Source: Singulisphaera acidiphila DSM 18658
Lineage (GTDB): Bacteria > Planctomycetota > Planctomycetia > Isosphaerales > Isosphaeraceae
Length of the DNA stretch: 64,000 nt
Assembly: GCF_000242455.2 (NCBI RefSeq)
Contig: NC_019892.1
Coordinates: 8,566,744-8,630,743, forward strand
Direction of reading: 5' to 3'
The position numbers and the translations under genes were made by a program. Numbering within the stretch: position 1 is the first letter of the stretch; every line of letters begins with the position of its first letter. Of the stretch, positions 44,766 through 53,231 are shown piece after piece. Below the pieces are notes generated by a model. It had not been told where the DNA came from. It searched no databases and was given only the letters and a program-made list of their open reading frames with translations.

Positions 44766-45131
44766 TCAGTTCTCTTGAGCTTGGTGCATCGCTCGAGTGG
44801 ACCGCATCCGGTTGAATTCGCTGAGAATCGCCTCGGCGCGACTGAGTTCGGAATCTCCTGCATTGTCCGGCAACGGGATGCATACCTCTCCCGGTTGCGT
44901 CCCAGCCGTCGGAGCCCCACACGTGATTCCGACCAGGCGGAGGAGAGCGATCAGATCATCCGCCTCCCTCGGGTCAATCCAGATGATCCGATCTTCACGG
45001 CTAAGCTTAGATATCATCACAGCAAACGGTCCTTGATTGAGAACGTTTTGGAGGTCTGACTGGGACGTCGCCTTCCTGACACAACCAAAGAAGGCGGGCG
45101 GGTCGCCTGCCGTCCCAGGCGAAATTCCCAT
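44766..45131 (-). CDS. Small hypothetical protein
   Basis: A 121-residue frame; no ribosome site was found for ATG 45131, and the inner Met at 45017 is also possible. The central part (SKLSREDRIIWIDPREADDL, IALLRLVGITCGA) reads like a folded domain but I recognise no family. It lies opposite and between the ceramidase-like and sulfatase genes. Treat as tentative. Confidence 0.35.
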   Translation of the reverse strand: MGISPGTAGDPPAFFGCVRKATSQSDLQNVLNQGPFAVMISKLSREDRIIWIDPREADDLIALLRLVGITCGAPTAGTQPGEVCIPLPDNAGDSELSRAEAILSEFNRMRSTRAMHQAQEN

Positions 45132-45339
45132 ACGGTCGCTTCAAGGGCATCCTAGCAAAGTTCACCGGTTTCAGCAGCGAACCCGCTCTCCAAAACAAGG
45201 CGTTGGGGCGAGCCTATCGCAATCTCCACAAATCCGATAAAACTTATAGGGTATGACCCCCTGCGATTTCGATGCGCCTCGCTGGCCGGGTCTTTTTCGC
45301 AGGACGGCGGTGCATCGGGCGTTGACTTCAGAGGTTGAG

Positions 45340-47526
45340 ATGCGCGTATTTCGGTGTCCTTTCGTTCTCGTCACCCTTTGCCTGGGGGGATCCGGTCTTG
45401 CCTCGGCGGCCACAGACGGCGCTCGGCCCAACATCCTCGTGATTATGAGCGATGACATGGGGTACTCGGACGTCGGATGTTACGGTGGGGAGATCGCAAC
45501 CCCGAATCTCGACGCCCTCGCCGCGAACGGGGTCCGATTCACTCAGTTCTACAACAACGCCCGTTGCTGCCCGACCCGGGCCTCGCTCCTGACCGGGTTG
45601 TATCCTCACCAGGCGGGGATCGGGCATATGATGAACGACCGCGGGCATGACGGCTATCGCGGGGTCTTGAACCGGCAATCGGTCACGATCGCCGAGGCGC
45701 TTCAGCCGGCGGGCTATCGCACTTATATGTGCGGAAAGTGGCACGTCACCCGCTTCATCGACGCGAAGGCCGATCGGGCCACATGGCCGCTCGGGCGTGG
45801 GTTCGAGAAATTCTATGGCACGATCGCGGGGGCGGGAAACTACTACGACCCGGCCACTCTCTGCCGGCAAAACGATGTCATCACCGTGGCGAACGACCCC
45901 GAGTATGCGCCCGACTCGTACTATTATACCGACGCGATTTCCGACAACGCCGTTAAGTACTTGCAGCAGCACGGGACGGAATCGCCCGAGAAGCCGTTCT
46001 TCCTGTACATCGCCTACACCGCCGCCCACTGGCCGATGCAGGCCCCCGAAAAGGCCGTCGCCAAGTACAAAGGCCGTTTCGATGCCGGATATACCGAAGG
46101 GCGCGAGGCGCGGCTCCGTCGGATGAAGGAGAGCGGCCTGATCGCGGCCGACTCCGCATTGTCCCCCGGCTCCGACAAATGGGACGACGTCAAGGACAAG
46201 GCGTGGGAAGCGCGTTGCAAGGAAGTCTACGCCGCCATGATCGATACGATGGACGCCGGGATCGGGCGGATCGTGGGCCAGTTGAAGGCGAGTGGGCAGC
46301 TCGACAAGACCCTCATCCTGTTCCTCCAGGACAATGGCGGCTGCGCGGAGAACACGGGGCGGTCGGCCAACGGTGATGCACCGGCCGACCTGAAACCGCT
46401 TGGGCCTGACCAGTTGCAGACCAAGACCGCGCCGCCGATGCAGACGCGCGACGGGCGCTGGGTCAAGACAGGTCCAGGGGTCTTACCCGGGCCGGCCGAC
46501 ACATACATTGCTTATGGCCGGGGTTGGGCGAACGTGAGCAACACTCCGTTCCGGGAATACAAGCACTGGACCCACGAAGGGGGTATCTCCACTCCCTTGA
46601 TCGCGCACTGGCCCTCGGGAATTCGCCCCGATCGCGCCGGCCGGTTCGAACCACAGCCGGCGCACCTGATCGACATCATGGCCACGTGCGTCGCCCTCGC
46701 CGAGGCCGACTATCCGACCGAGGCAAACGGCCAAAAAATCAAGCCACGCGAAGGAGTGAGCCTGCGCCCGGCATTCAATGGAGATCCGCTCGCCCGAACG
46801 CAGCCGATCTTCTGGGAGCACGAGGGAAACCGTGCGGTGCGCGAGGGAAACTGGAAGCTGGTGGCCAAGGAGAATCAACCTTGGGAATTGTACGACATCG
46901 CATTGGATCGGACGGAGCTCAATAACCTGGCCGCATCCCAGCCCGACCGCGTCAAGGAGATGGCCGCCAAGTGGGACGCCTACGCCGCACGGGCCGACGT
47001 CCTACCGCTGGGCGCCTGGCACGCCGAGGATTCGGACAAGGGGAGCTTTAGCCGCGAGCGTCGCTTCTCGCTCAAGGCGGGCGATCGACTCGAACGTTCC
47101 CAGGCCCCGGCCGTCGTCGGCCAACCGTTCACCCTCAGCGCCCGGTTCCAAACGAGCGAAGATCAGGAGGATGGCGTGATCGTTGCCCAGGGGGCCACCG
47201 TTCACGGCTTCGCGCTCTTCGTGAAAGCCGGCCGGCCTCACTTCCTCGTCCGCACGGCCGCTGGCGACGCCCCCCAAATTGTCGGCCCCCAATTGACCGC
47301 AGGCGAACATTCGGTCATCGCACGAATCGACGCGCAGGGAACGCTCACGCTCGACGTCGACGGTAAACCGGCCGCCGCACCTGTACCCGGAAAGCTCTTG
47401 TCCCGGATGCCAGTGGATGGCCTCGAAGTGGGCCGAGACGAGAACAAACCCGTTGGCCCCTATGAATCGCCCTCGGCTTATCCCGGCAAAATTGAGTCGG
47501 TCGTGATCGAGCTTGGCGGCAAGTAA
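45340..47526 (+). CDS. Secreted arylsulfatase
   Basis: A 728-residue sulfatase. ATG 45340 with GAGG 5 nt upstream starts the signal peptide (MRVFRCPFVLVTLCLGGSG, ASA cut); the frame is open from 45253 without a better start. The catalytic motif is C-x-P-x-R at residues 76-80 (CCPTR in NNARCCPTRASLLTG), where Cys76 would be converted to formylglycine by a sulfatase-modifying enzyme not in the window. Metal ligands include SDDM (Asp38/39) and the late FLQDNGG. A Lys/His near CGKWHVT is also conserved. Residues about 580-728 form an added beta-sandwich domain (LSARFQTSEDQEDGVIVAQG), common in planctomycete sulfatases. It removes sulfate esters from external polysaccharides or small molecules; the substrate is unknown. 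Confidence 0.95.
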   Translation: MRVFRCPFVLVTLCLGGSGLASAATDGARPNILVIMSDDMGYSDVGCYGGEIATPNLDALAANGVRFTQFYNNARCCPTRASLLTGLYPHQAGIGHMMNDRGHDGYRGVLNRQSVTIAEALQPAGYRTYMCGKWHVTRFIDAKADRATWPLGRGFEKFYGTIAGAGNYYDPATLCRQNDVITVANDPEYAPDSYYYTDAISDNAVKYLQQHGTESPEKPFFLYIAYTAAHWPMQAPEKAVAKYKGRFDAGYTEGREARLRRMKESGLIAADSALSPGSDKWDDVKDKAWEARCKEVYAAMIDTMDAGIGRIVGQLKASGQLDKTLILFLQDNGGCAENTGRSANGDAPADLKPLGPDQLQTKTAPPMQTRDGRWVKTGPGVLPGPADTYIAYGRGWANVSNTPFREYKHWTHEGGISTPLIAHWPSGIRPDRAGRFEPQPAHLIDIMATCVALAEADYPTEANGQKIKPREGVSLRPAFNGDPLARTQPIFWEHEGNRAVREGNWKLVAKENQPWELYDIALDRTELNNLAASQPDRVKEMAAKWDAYAARADVLPLGAWHAEDSDKGSFSRERRFSLKAGDRLERSQAPAVVGQPFTLSARFQTSEDQEDGVIVAQGATVHGFALFVKAGRPHFLVRTAAGDAPQIVGPQLTAGEHSVIARIDAQGTLTLDVDGKPAAAPVPGKLLSRMPVDGLEVGRDENKPVGPYESPSAYPGKIESVVIELGGK

Positions 47527-47562
47527 ACCGGCATAAACTTGATGCATCGCGCAGCAACAGGG

Positions 47563-47599
47563 GGCCTCGTGACTCGAAAGAGCGCGAGGCCTTTTTTTT
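47563..47599 (+). terminator. Intrinsic terminator of the sulfatase gene
   Basis: GGCCTCG (47563-47569) pairs with CGAGGCC (47585-47591) and is followed immediately by eight T. It is the clearest intrinsic terminator in the window. Confidence 0.92.
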
Positions 47600-47705
47600 G
47601 TTCCACGGACCCACTTCGTTTTCTTTGCATCCCCAATCAATACGATAAAGTAGAGTCGAGGGGTGGCGCGGTGGCTGACGCTCCGTTTCCACTCCCCCGC
47701 TCATC

Positions 47706-47738
47706 GAACCGGACGGGCCATTTTCTGGCATCCGGCTC
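47706..47738 (-). ncRNA. Domain V of the outer group II intron
   Basis: A 33-nt hairpin on the minus strand with the catalytic AGC in GAGCCGG, a tetraloop GAAA, and the matching CCGGTTC arm. Domain V holds the metal-ion active site of the ribozyme. Confidence 0.85.
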
Positions 47739-47750
47739 TCGGACAAGAAC

Positions 47751-48271
47751 TCACGCTTTCGCCCACGGAAAGCTTCGGGGTCGCTCGCTCAAGCGGACCA
47801 GGCCCAGCACGTCGTGCAGGTACTGATCGGGGAACCGTGACGTCCCCCGACTCTTCAGCTTGTGCTTCCGCCGAAGCCACTGGCGGAGCCGATCCCGCGC
47901 GTGGCGGTCCACGGCTCGATACGCGGGACTGACCGGGCCGAGACAGAAATAGTTCGACCAACCCAAAAGCATCCGGTTCAGTCGGGCCACTCGGTCTTCG
48001 ACGTCCGTCCAGAACCATCTCCGGCTCGTCTGGTCGCTGATCTCCCGTTTCAGGCGGTCGATCTTCTTCGCCGAGGGACGCGTCCCGATGTAGGACTGGC
48101 CCGTCTTCGGCGACCAGCATCGCCCGATCGTATACCCCAGGAAGTCGAACGTTTCCTCAGGGACACGGCACAACCGCGTCTTCGTCTCGTTCACCGTCAG
48201 CCGCAGCTTCAACATCATGCTCCGCATCGTGGCCATCGCTTCGGCAGCGGTGCCACGACAGCAGATCACAA
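47751..48271 (-). CDS. Outer intron RT/maturase, 3' part (C-terminal region, after the insertion)
   Basis: Codes for the C-terminal 173 residues of the outer RT: FVICCRGTAAEAM, FDFLGYTIG, then the maturase (X) part with LGWSNYFCLG and the conserved end RFPDQYLHDVLGLVRL. It lacks its own start; an ATG further upstream at 48338 lies inside the inner intron's domain V and is not used. The 521 nt join exactly to the 805-nt part at 50216-51020. Confidence 0.9.
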
Positions 48272-48310
48272 GTCGAGTAGCCCGGGGGAATTGCACCCCC
48301 AGGCCCTCTC

Positions 48311-48345
48311 GGATCCGGACGGGAGGCTCTCGCCTCATCCGGCTC
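48311..48345 (-). ncRNA. Domain V of the inner group II intron
   Basis: A 35-nt hairpin on the minus strand starting GAGCCGG (AGC triad) and closing with CCGGATCC. It starts at the base after the inner RT stop codon. Confidence 0.88.
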
Positions 48346-49599
48346 TTATGATCCAGTCGCTGGTCGAATCCCGATCTGCCAGAGAACCAGCAGATTCGGA
48401 TCGCGTCGCGCCACTTGACCCAGCCAGTGGGCTGCGTTGATGGAGTGACGCCTCAACCGTTTGTATTTCCGCTGCGCCCATTTGACCAAGACACGCTCCA
48501 GGTGTCGGAGAACCGGAGTGAGCGCCGACCGGTAAAACCGACCGTAGTAGTTCACCCACCCTCGTACCGAAGGATTCACAAGCCCCGCGATCTCCTCCAG
48601 AGACTGATTGTTCCGGATGGCGGCCAGCCGCCAGTCTCGGATCGTCTCGCGGATCGCATTGGCGGCCTTGTGGCTGATCGCTGGGATGAAGCTCACGAAG
48701 AACTTCCCCCATCGATTCTTGGCCCGCCGGGGCCGAAAGGTGTAGCCGAGGAAGTCGAACTTGATGTGTTCATGCTGGCCCCTCCGGTCATCGTCCTGGC
48801 AGTACACGATCTTGGTCTTCTCAGGGTGAAGCTCAAGACGGCACTCCTTCAGACGTGCCCGGACCGCTTCGAGCACGTGTTCCGCTTGAGCCCGGCTCTT
48901 CGCGTGAATGATCACATCGTCCGCATAACGCGCGAAGTGGATGTCCGGAAAGCTCCGGGCCATCCAGAGATCGAACGCATAGTGCATGAAGAGATTGGCC
49001 AACAAGGGCGAAACAATCGACCCCTGGGGCGAGCCCTTCGTACGCTCTTCTCGACGACCGTCCTGCTTCTGAACGGGGGCTTTCAGCCACCGCTCGATGT
49101 ACAGCAGGACCCATGGTTCGTTCACGTGATGACAGACTGCCTTCATGACTAGTTCATGATCGAGATTGTCAAAGAAACCTTTGATATCCAGATCAATCAC
49201 CCAGTCGGACCGCCAGCACCGCTCCCGCGCGGCGGCCACCGCATCCAGCGCCGATCGTCCGGGTCGATACCCGTAGGAGTCGGGATGGAAGTGCGGCTCC
49301 ACCAGCGGCTCCAGATGCATCTTGACGACCATCTGAGCCACGCGATCGCCGACCGTGGGAATCCCCAGCGGCCTTGAACCCCCATCGGCTTTCGGGATCT
49401 CCACGAGCCGCACCGGCGGTGGAAAGTAGCTGCCCGAGGACATCCGATTCCAGATCTTGTAGAGGTTACCCTTCAAGTCGGTCTCGAACGCCTCGATCGA
49501 CTGCCCGTCCACCCCGGCCGCCCCGTGGTTCGCCTTGACCTTCAGGTAGGCCTCGTAGACCACCTGTTTGGAAATCGCGTAAGGCTTCGCTTCAGGCAT
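48346..49599 (-). CDS. ltrA: Inner intron reverse transcriptase/maturase
   Basis: A 417-residue group II intron-encoded protein. ATG 49599 has GGGAGGA 6 nt upstream; the open frame to 49713 crosses a duplicated segment and is disregarded. Motifs are GVDGQSIEAFETDL, IPKADGGSRPLGIPT, DSYGYRPGRSALDA, DLDIKGFFDNLDHELV, KGSPQGSIVSPLLANLFMHY and the catalytic RYADDVIIHAKS; the maturase region has NPSVRGWVNYYGRFYRS. No HNH endonuclease is seen. It would copy and help splice the inner intron. The stop codon abuts domain V. Confidence 0.95.
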   Translation of the reverse strand: MPEAKPYAISKQVVYEAYLKVKANHGAAGVDGQSIEAFETDLKGNLYKIWNRMSSGSYFPPPVRLVEIPKADGGSRPLGIPTVGDRVAQMVVKMHLEPLVEPHFHPDSYGYRPGRSALDAVAAARERCWRSDWVIDLDIKGFFDNLDHELVMKAVCHHVNEPWVLLYIERWLKAPVQKQDGRREERTKGSPQGSIVSPLLANLFMHYAFDLWMARSFPDIHFARYADDVIIHAKSRAQAEHVLEAVRARLKECRLELHPEKTKIVYCQDDDRRGQHEHIKFDFLGYTFRPRRAKNRWGKFFVSFIPAISHKAANAIRETIRDWRLAAIRNNQSLEEIAGLVNPSVRGWVNYYGRFYRSALTPVLRHLERVLVKWAQRKYKRLRRHSINAAHWLGQVARRDPNLLVLWQIGIRPATGS

Positions 49600-50215
49600 C
49601 GGTTCCTCCCATCGCTGGTTGACTTTTGCCTCTCGCGTGGGCCTTGACGCACGACTTCGCTTCCGGCATGAATTCCTCCCATCGCTGGTTGATCCATCCC
49701 TTGGCTGAACCATTCAACCCCTTCGCTCCACCCGCATTACCAGGCTTCAACGCTACTACGGGTTGATCCGCCCCTGTGCCACGCATCGGGACTTTGACCT
49801 CGTGGGGCCTCCACTTGGGCATCTCCCTTGGCATCGTGACGACAGGTTCCCACGTTCCCCGCGAGAGCCTGAACCGAGCTCGCGCCACCTTTACGCCGGT
49901 CACCATCAAGGCCGTAAGCAGGTCCCGCCTTGACTGCATCCCAGGCCAACGACTGGAGCCTGGTTTCGATGACGTCCCTACGCTTTCGACGCCTCATCGG
50001 TGGTTCACTTGCGTTCGCCTTCTCGGTTCTTATCTGACCGGTTCAGACCGGCCTTTTCCCGAACGCTCACGACCAGGACTCTTAATCCAAGCCGCTTCGG
50101 GTGATTTGGAATCTGGTCCTGCAACCCGATCCCGAGGGACCTACCCTCATCTCTCACGCAGCATGGCGTTCCGGGACGCTCCTGAAAGTCGTCCTTTCAC
50201 ACCTTCGTGGCGCAC

Positions 50216-51020
50216 AGTCATCCGCATAGTTGACGACATGAGCGTCGAGCCGTTGTTCGTGTCCGAGGAGCTTCCAGCCCACAATGAACCGACGCATATA
50301 AATGTTAGCGAGTAACGGTGACAGAGGAGACCCTTGCGGGCTGCCCCGGCCCTCATCCTTGTTCCGAGTCGTTCGGCGCGTCCGACCCCGATCGTCGGTC
50401 TCTTCCACCGGGGCCACCAGCCACATCTTGATCAGCCCCAGGAGGTGCCGGTCGCTGATGCGTCGTGACAGCGATTTCAGGAGCTCCGAGTGCGGGATAC
50501 TGTCGAAATAGCCGGACAAATCGGCGTCCACCACATCATTATGCCCCATGCTCACATGCCCATGGACCTGCCTCACAGCGTCCAGGGCACTGCGGCCCGC
50601 CCGGTAAGCGTGTTGTTCCGGAGGCAGGTCGGCCTCGAAGATCGGCTCCAAGACCAGAACCACCGCCATCTGCACCACGCGGTCCCGGATCGTTGCGATC
50701 CCCAGCGGCCTTTGCTTCCCATCCGGTTTAGGGATCAGGACGCGGCGCACTGGAGACGGTTGATACGTACGATCCCTCACCTCGGTCGTCAGTTCGTCGA
50801 GCCATCGGTCGCGGCCGTACGCCTCAATGTCCTCGAAGGTCTGGCCGTCCACCCCCGGGGCGCCGTCGTTGGAGCGACAACGCAGGTAGGCAAACTCCAG
50901 GATATCCTGCCGATACACCTTGTCGTACAACCGATAAAACCGATACCCCGGCGATTCCTTCGCTTTGGCATGCAGCGTCGTCTGGAGTTTCTGAACCTTC
51001 GGTGGAGGTGTGAGGCTCAT
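50216..51020 (-). CDS. ltrA: Outer intron RT/maturase, 5' part (N-terminal region up to YADD)
   Basis: Codes for the first 268 residues of the outer RT plus one base of the next codon: SNDGAPGVDGQTFEDIEAYG, RRVLIPKPDGKQRPLGIATI, EQHAYRAGRSALDAV, DADLSGYFDSIPHSELLKSL, GSPQGSPLSPLLANIYMRRF and VVNYADD. The inner intron begins one base after the YADD codons. If unspliced, translation would run 21 codons into intron sequence (CAPRRCERTTFR) and stop, giving a dead protein. Splicing gives YADDFVIC and a 441-residue enzyme. Confidence 0.92.
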
Positions 51021-51718
51021 GCCAATCTCCCGGCTCTCATGCTCTTTGTGACGCTGGTCTTGAACTCAGGCCCCTTCCCTCGACCGGCGTTACCCGGCGT
51101 CCACGGTAGTACGGGCCTGTCCGCCACCCCAGTCGGCCCGGCCAGTCCCTCGCGGGCGTCCGGTTGGAGGTCACGCGCCTCCGCCAAGTGGGGTTTCCCG
51201 TGTTGCAGGCGTCTCCCGTTTGTCGACATGCCGTTGCCATTACCCCGGTGGGATCGCTGGGTCAGATCGCTCATGGGACGGCCTATTCCACCCGTTTCCC
51301 TGTTCATCAGCGACGACGGCCTTCCCCGATGTATTGGCGGGTCGGCTCCCACGTTAAACCTTTCGAGGCCTGCTCAGCATTCACTCGCGTTACGGCCTGT
51401 CGACTCGCTGCGCCGCCAGGCGGCACATTTGTCTCGAAGGCTCCGACGGCTTCGTTACCTCCACCGCCGCTCCGATAGCTTCCGGCCGGAGCGATTCAGT
51501 TGGCCGGGCGGGACTTGCACCCGCTGGGAAGACACTGCCTTATCACGGCGCACAAAACTATTCATAATTATATACTTGCAAAACCGCTCTCAAAGGCTTG
51601 CGTCCCTGGCTATGGACGGTTGCCACCGCGAGGTTGCAAAATGCGCATAGGACTTGACTCACCTCCTCTATCGTTAAGAACGAGAGCACTCTCTCCAAAG
51701 AAAAGGAGCACGAACACG

Positions 51719-52168
51719 ATGTCGGAACACAAGGTCGCCATCACGTGGAAGCGGGAGACACCCGACTTCGCTTACGAGAGCTACAATCGAGACCACGACT
51801 GGACTTTCGATGCGGGTGTGACGGTCAGAGCTTCGGCGGCTCCTGCTTATCTGGGAAGCGAATCTTGCGTCGATCCCGAGGAGGCGTTCGTCGCAAGTCT
51901 CTCAAGCTGTCACATGCTCACATTCCTCGCGATCGCCGCCAAGAAACGATTCGTGGTGGACGGCTACCAGGATCACGCCGTGGGTGTTCTCGACAAGGAT
52001 GCGTCGGGTCGCCTGGCTATTGTTCGGGTCACGCTGCGCCCCGAAGTGGCGTTTGGCGGCGAGAAGACGCCAACCTCTGCCGAACTGCAACGGCTCCACG
52101 AACAGGCTCATCATGCCTGCTTTATCGCGAACTCGGTCAAAACCGAGGTCCTCGTGGAGTCGCCATGA
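51719..52168 (+). CDS. OsmC/Ohr family peroxidase
   Basis: A 149-residue protein from ATG 51719 with AAGGAG 10 nt upstream; the open extension to 51500 crosses the intron end. The family has two reactive cysteines: Cys64 in FVASLSSCHMLTFLAIAAKK and Cys134 in HHACFIANSVKTEV, matching the peroxidatic and resolving positions of OsmC-type thiol peroxidases that reduce organic hydroperoxides. A third Cys (50) precedes them. VRVTLRPEVAFGGEKTP is the usual second-strand region. Probably a stress-defence enzyme. Confidence 0.92.
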   Translation: MSEHKVAITWKRETPDFAYESYNRDHDWTFDAGVTVRASAAPAYLGSESCVDPEEAFVASLSSCHMLTFLAIAAKKRFVVDGYQDHAVGVLDKDASGRLAIVRVTLRPEVAFGGEKTPTSAELQRLHEQAHHACFIANSVKTEVLVESP

Positions 52169-52294
52169 GTCGTCCCCTCACGGCCGGGTCGCCTCAATGA
52201 GGTCAGCGAGTTCGCTCGTCGAGGCGACCCGCCCTGCGACAACGCCCTGTCATTTGCGGCACCGGCTCAGGCCGAGGGGTCGGCGCGACGAATC

Positions 52295-52452
52295 CTGCCT
52301 TACCTAATCCTCGAATCTCCCCGTGACAAATCGCACAGTTTTACCATTAGCCGTTCTTTAGTTGTGAAAAGACCAGTTCTGCCTTACCTAATCCTCGAAT
52401 CTCCCCGCGACAAATCGCACGGTCTTACCATCAGCCATACTCTGTTGTGAAA
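52295..52452. repeat. Two-copy tandem repeat, period 84 bp
   Basis: The segment beginning CTGCCTTACCTAATCCTCGA at 52295 recurs at 52379 with only a few substitutions (TCCCCGTGAC / TCCCCGCGAC, CAGTTTTACCATTAGCC / CGGTCTTACCATCAGCC). The repeat lies between OsmC and the molybdenum hydroxylase operon and ends 134 nt before its first start codon. No coding potential. Confidence 0.88.
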
Positions 52453-52586
52453 AAAGGTGGAAGTCCCTCCCGGTGGGTGCTTGCGAAGCGGTGGTTCGAT
52501 TGCGATAGTTCAGCGTTCACGCTCGGGCTGGTGCGTCTCGCCTCGCCGGTCGGGCGGGGTTGCCATGATCCTGGGAGATTTGCGCG

Positions 52587-53228
52587 ATGACAGAACACGA
52601 TCCCAAATACCAGGGAGGCCCGTCAGGGCCAAGCCGCCGCGACTTCCTGCGGGGGTCCGGTCTCGCGGCGGCCTCGGCCGTACTGACGGCCCAGGCCACC
52701 ACCGCGATCGAAGAGGCGGAGGCGGCCGAAGCGGCGGAGCCGAAGGTACTGACCGGCGAAGTCAAGCTCACCCTGCAAGTCAACGGAGAGGCCAAGACCT
52801 GCACCGTCGAGCCGCGCAGCACTCTGCTCGACACCTTGCGAAACCGCCTGGACGTCACCGGGCCCAAGCGGGTCTGCGACCGCGCCAGTTGCGGCGCCTG
52901 CACGGCGATCGTCGACGGCGCTCCAGTCTACTCGTGCACCACACTGGCGGTCTCCTGCCAGGGCAAAACGATCGAGACCCTCGAGAGCTTCGACACCGGT
53001 GAGGCGAGCGTCGCTCACGCATTCCACCAGAACGATGCCTTGATGTGCGGCTACTGCACCCCTGGGTTCGTCACGGCGTGCAAGGCGTACCTCGACAAGA
53101 ACAAGGGTGCGGAACCGACGCTCGAAGAGATCAAGCGTGGCCTCGACGGCAACATCTGCCGCTGCGGCACCTACATTGGCGTCTTCCAGGCGGCGCTGGC
53201 CGCGGCGAAAGCCATGAAAGGAGCCTGA
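52587..53228 (+). CDS. Molybdenum hydroxylase iron-sulfur subunit (YagT/PaoA-like), Tat-exported
   Basis: A 213-residue two-cluster subunit of a xanthine dehydrogenase-family enzyme. Tat signal SRRDFLRGSG (Arg17/18) and the hydrophobic stretch after it send the folded complex across the membrane. The plant-type 2Fe-2S cluster uses Cys97, 102, 105 and 117; the second uses Cys154, 157, 191 and 193 (MCGYCTPG and CRCGTY). Electrons pass from the molybdenum centre through these to FAD. It is first in a tightly spaced operon: the Mo subunit begins 4 nt after its stop. Confidence 0.95.
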   Translation: MTEHDPKYQGGPSGPSRRDFLRGSGLAAASAVLTAQATTAIEEAEAAEAAEPKVLTGEVKLTLQVNGEAKTCTVEPRSTLLDTLRNRLDVTGPKRVCDRASCGACTAIVDGAPVYSCTTLAVSCQGKTIETLESFDTGEASVAHAFHQNDALMCGYCTPGFVTACKAYLDKNKGAEPTLEEIKRGLDGNICRCGTYIGVFQAALAAAKAMKGA

Positions 53229-53231
53229 CCG

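Larger units (their letters stand above)
48272..50215 (-). mobile_element. Inner group II intron inserted in the outer intron's RT gene
   Basis: The minus strand reads GTGCGCCACGAAGGTG from 50215 and ends GGGCTACTCGAC at 48272, giving 1944 nt. Domain V is at 48345-48311 (GAGCCGGATGAGG, CGAG loop, CCTCCCGTCCGGATCC); domain VI follows with a GC stem around GGGGGTGCAATTCCCCC. Its own RT gene lies at 49599-48346 and stops directly before domain V. The 5' exon ends GCGGATGACT and the 3' exon begins TTGTGATC, which rejoin the outer RT in frame. Intact ends and RT suggest it can still move. Confidence 0.92.
47655..51553 (-). mobile_element. Outer group II intron, interrupted by a second group II intron
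   Basis: On the minus strand the element begins GTGCGCCGTGATAAGG at 51553, the usual bacterial group II 5' end, and ends CCACCCCTCGAC at 47655. Domain V lies at 47738-47706 (GAGCCGGATGCCA, GAAA loop, then TGGCCCGTCCGGTTC), with domain VI after it. The reverse transcriptase/maturase open frame occupies the domain IV position but is split in two by the inner intron. Without that insert the outer intron would be 1955 nt, a normal size. Its 3' end is 56 bp downstream of the sulfatase terminator (opposite strand), and the site is intergenic, between the sulfatase and OsmC genes. Confidence 0.9.

Noticed and set aside
47751..48338. 195-codon frame as an independent small RT
   Set aside because: Its apparent start lies in the inner intron's domain V; the coding part is the 3' half of the outer RT.
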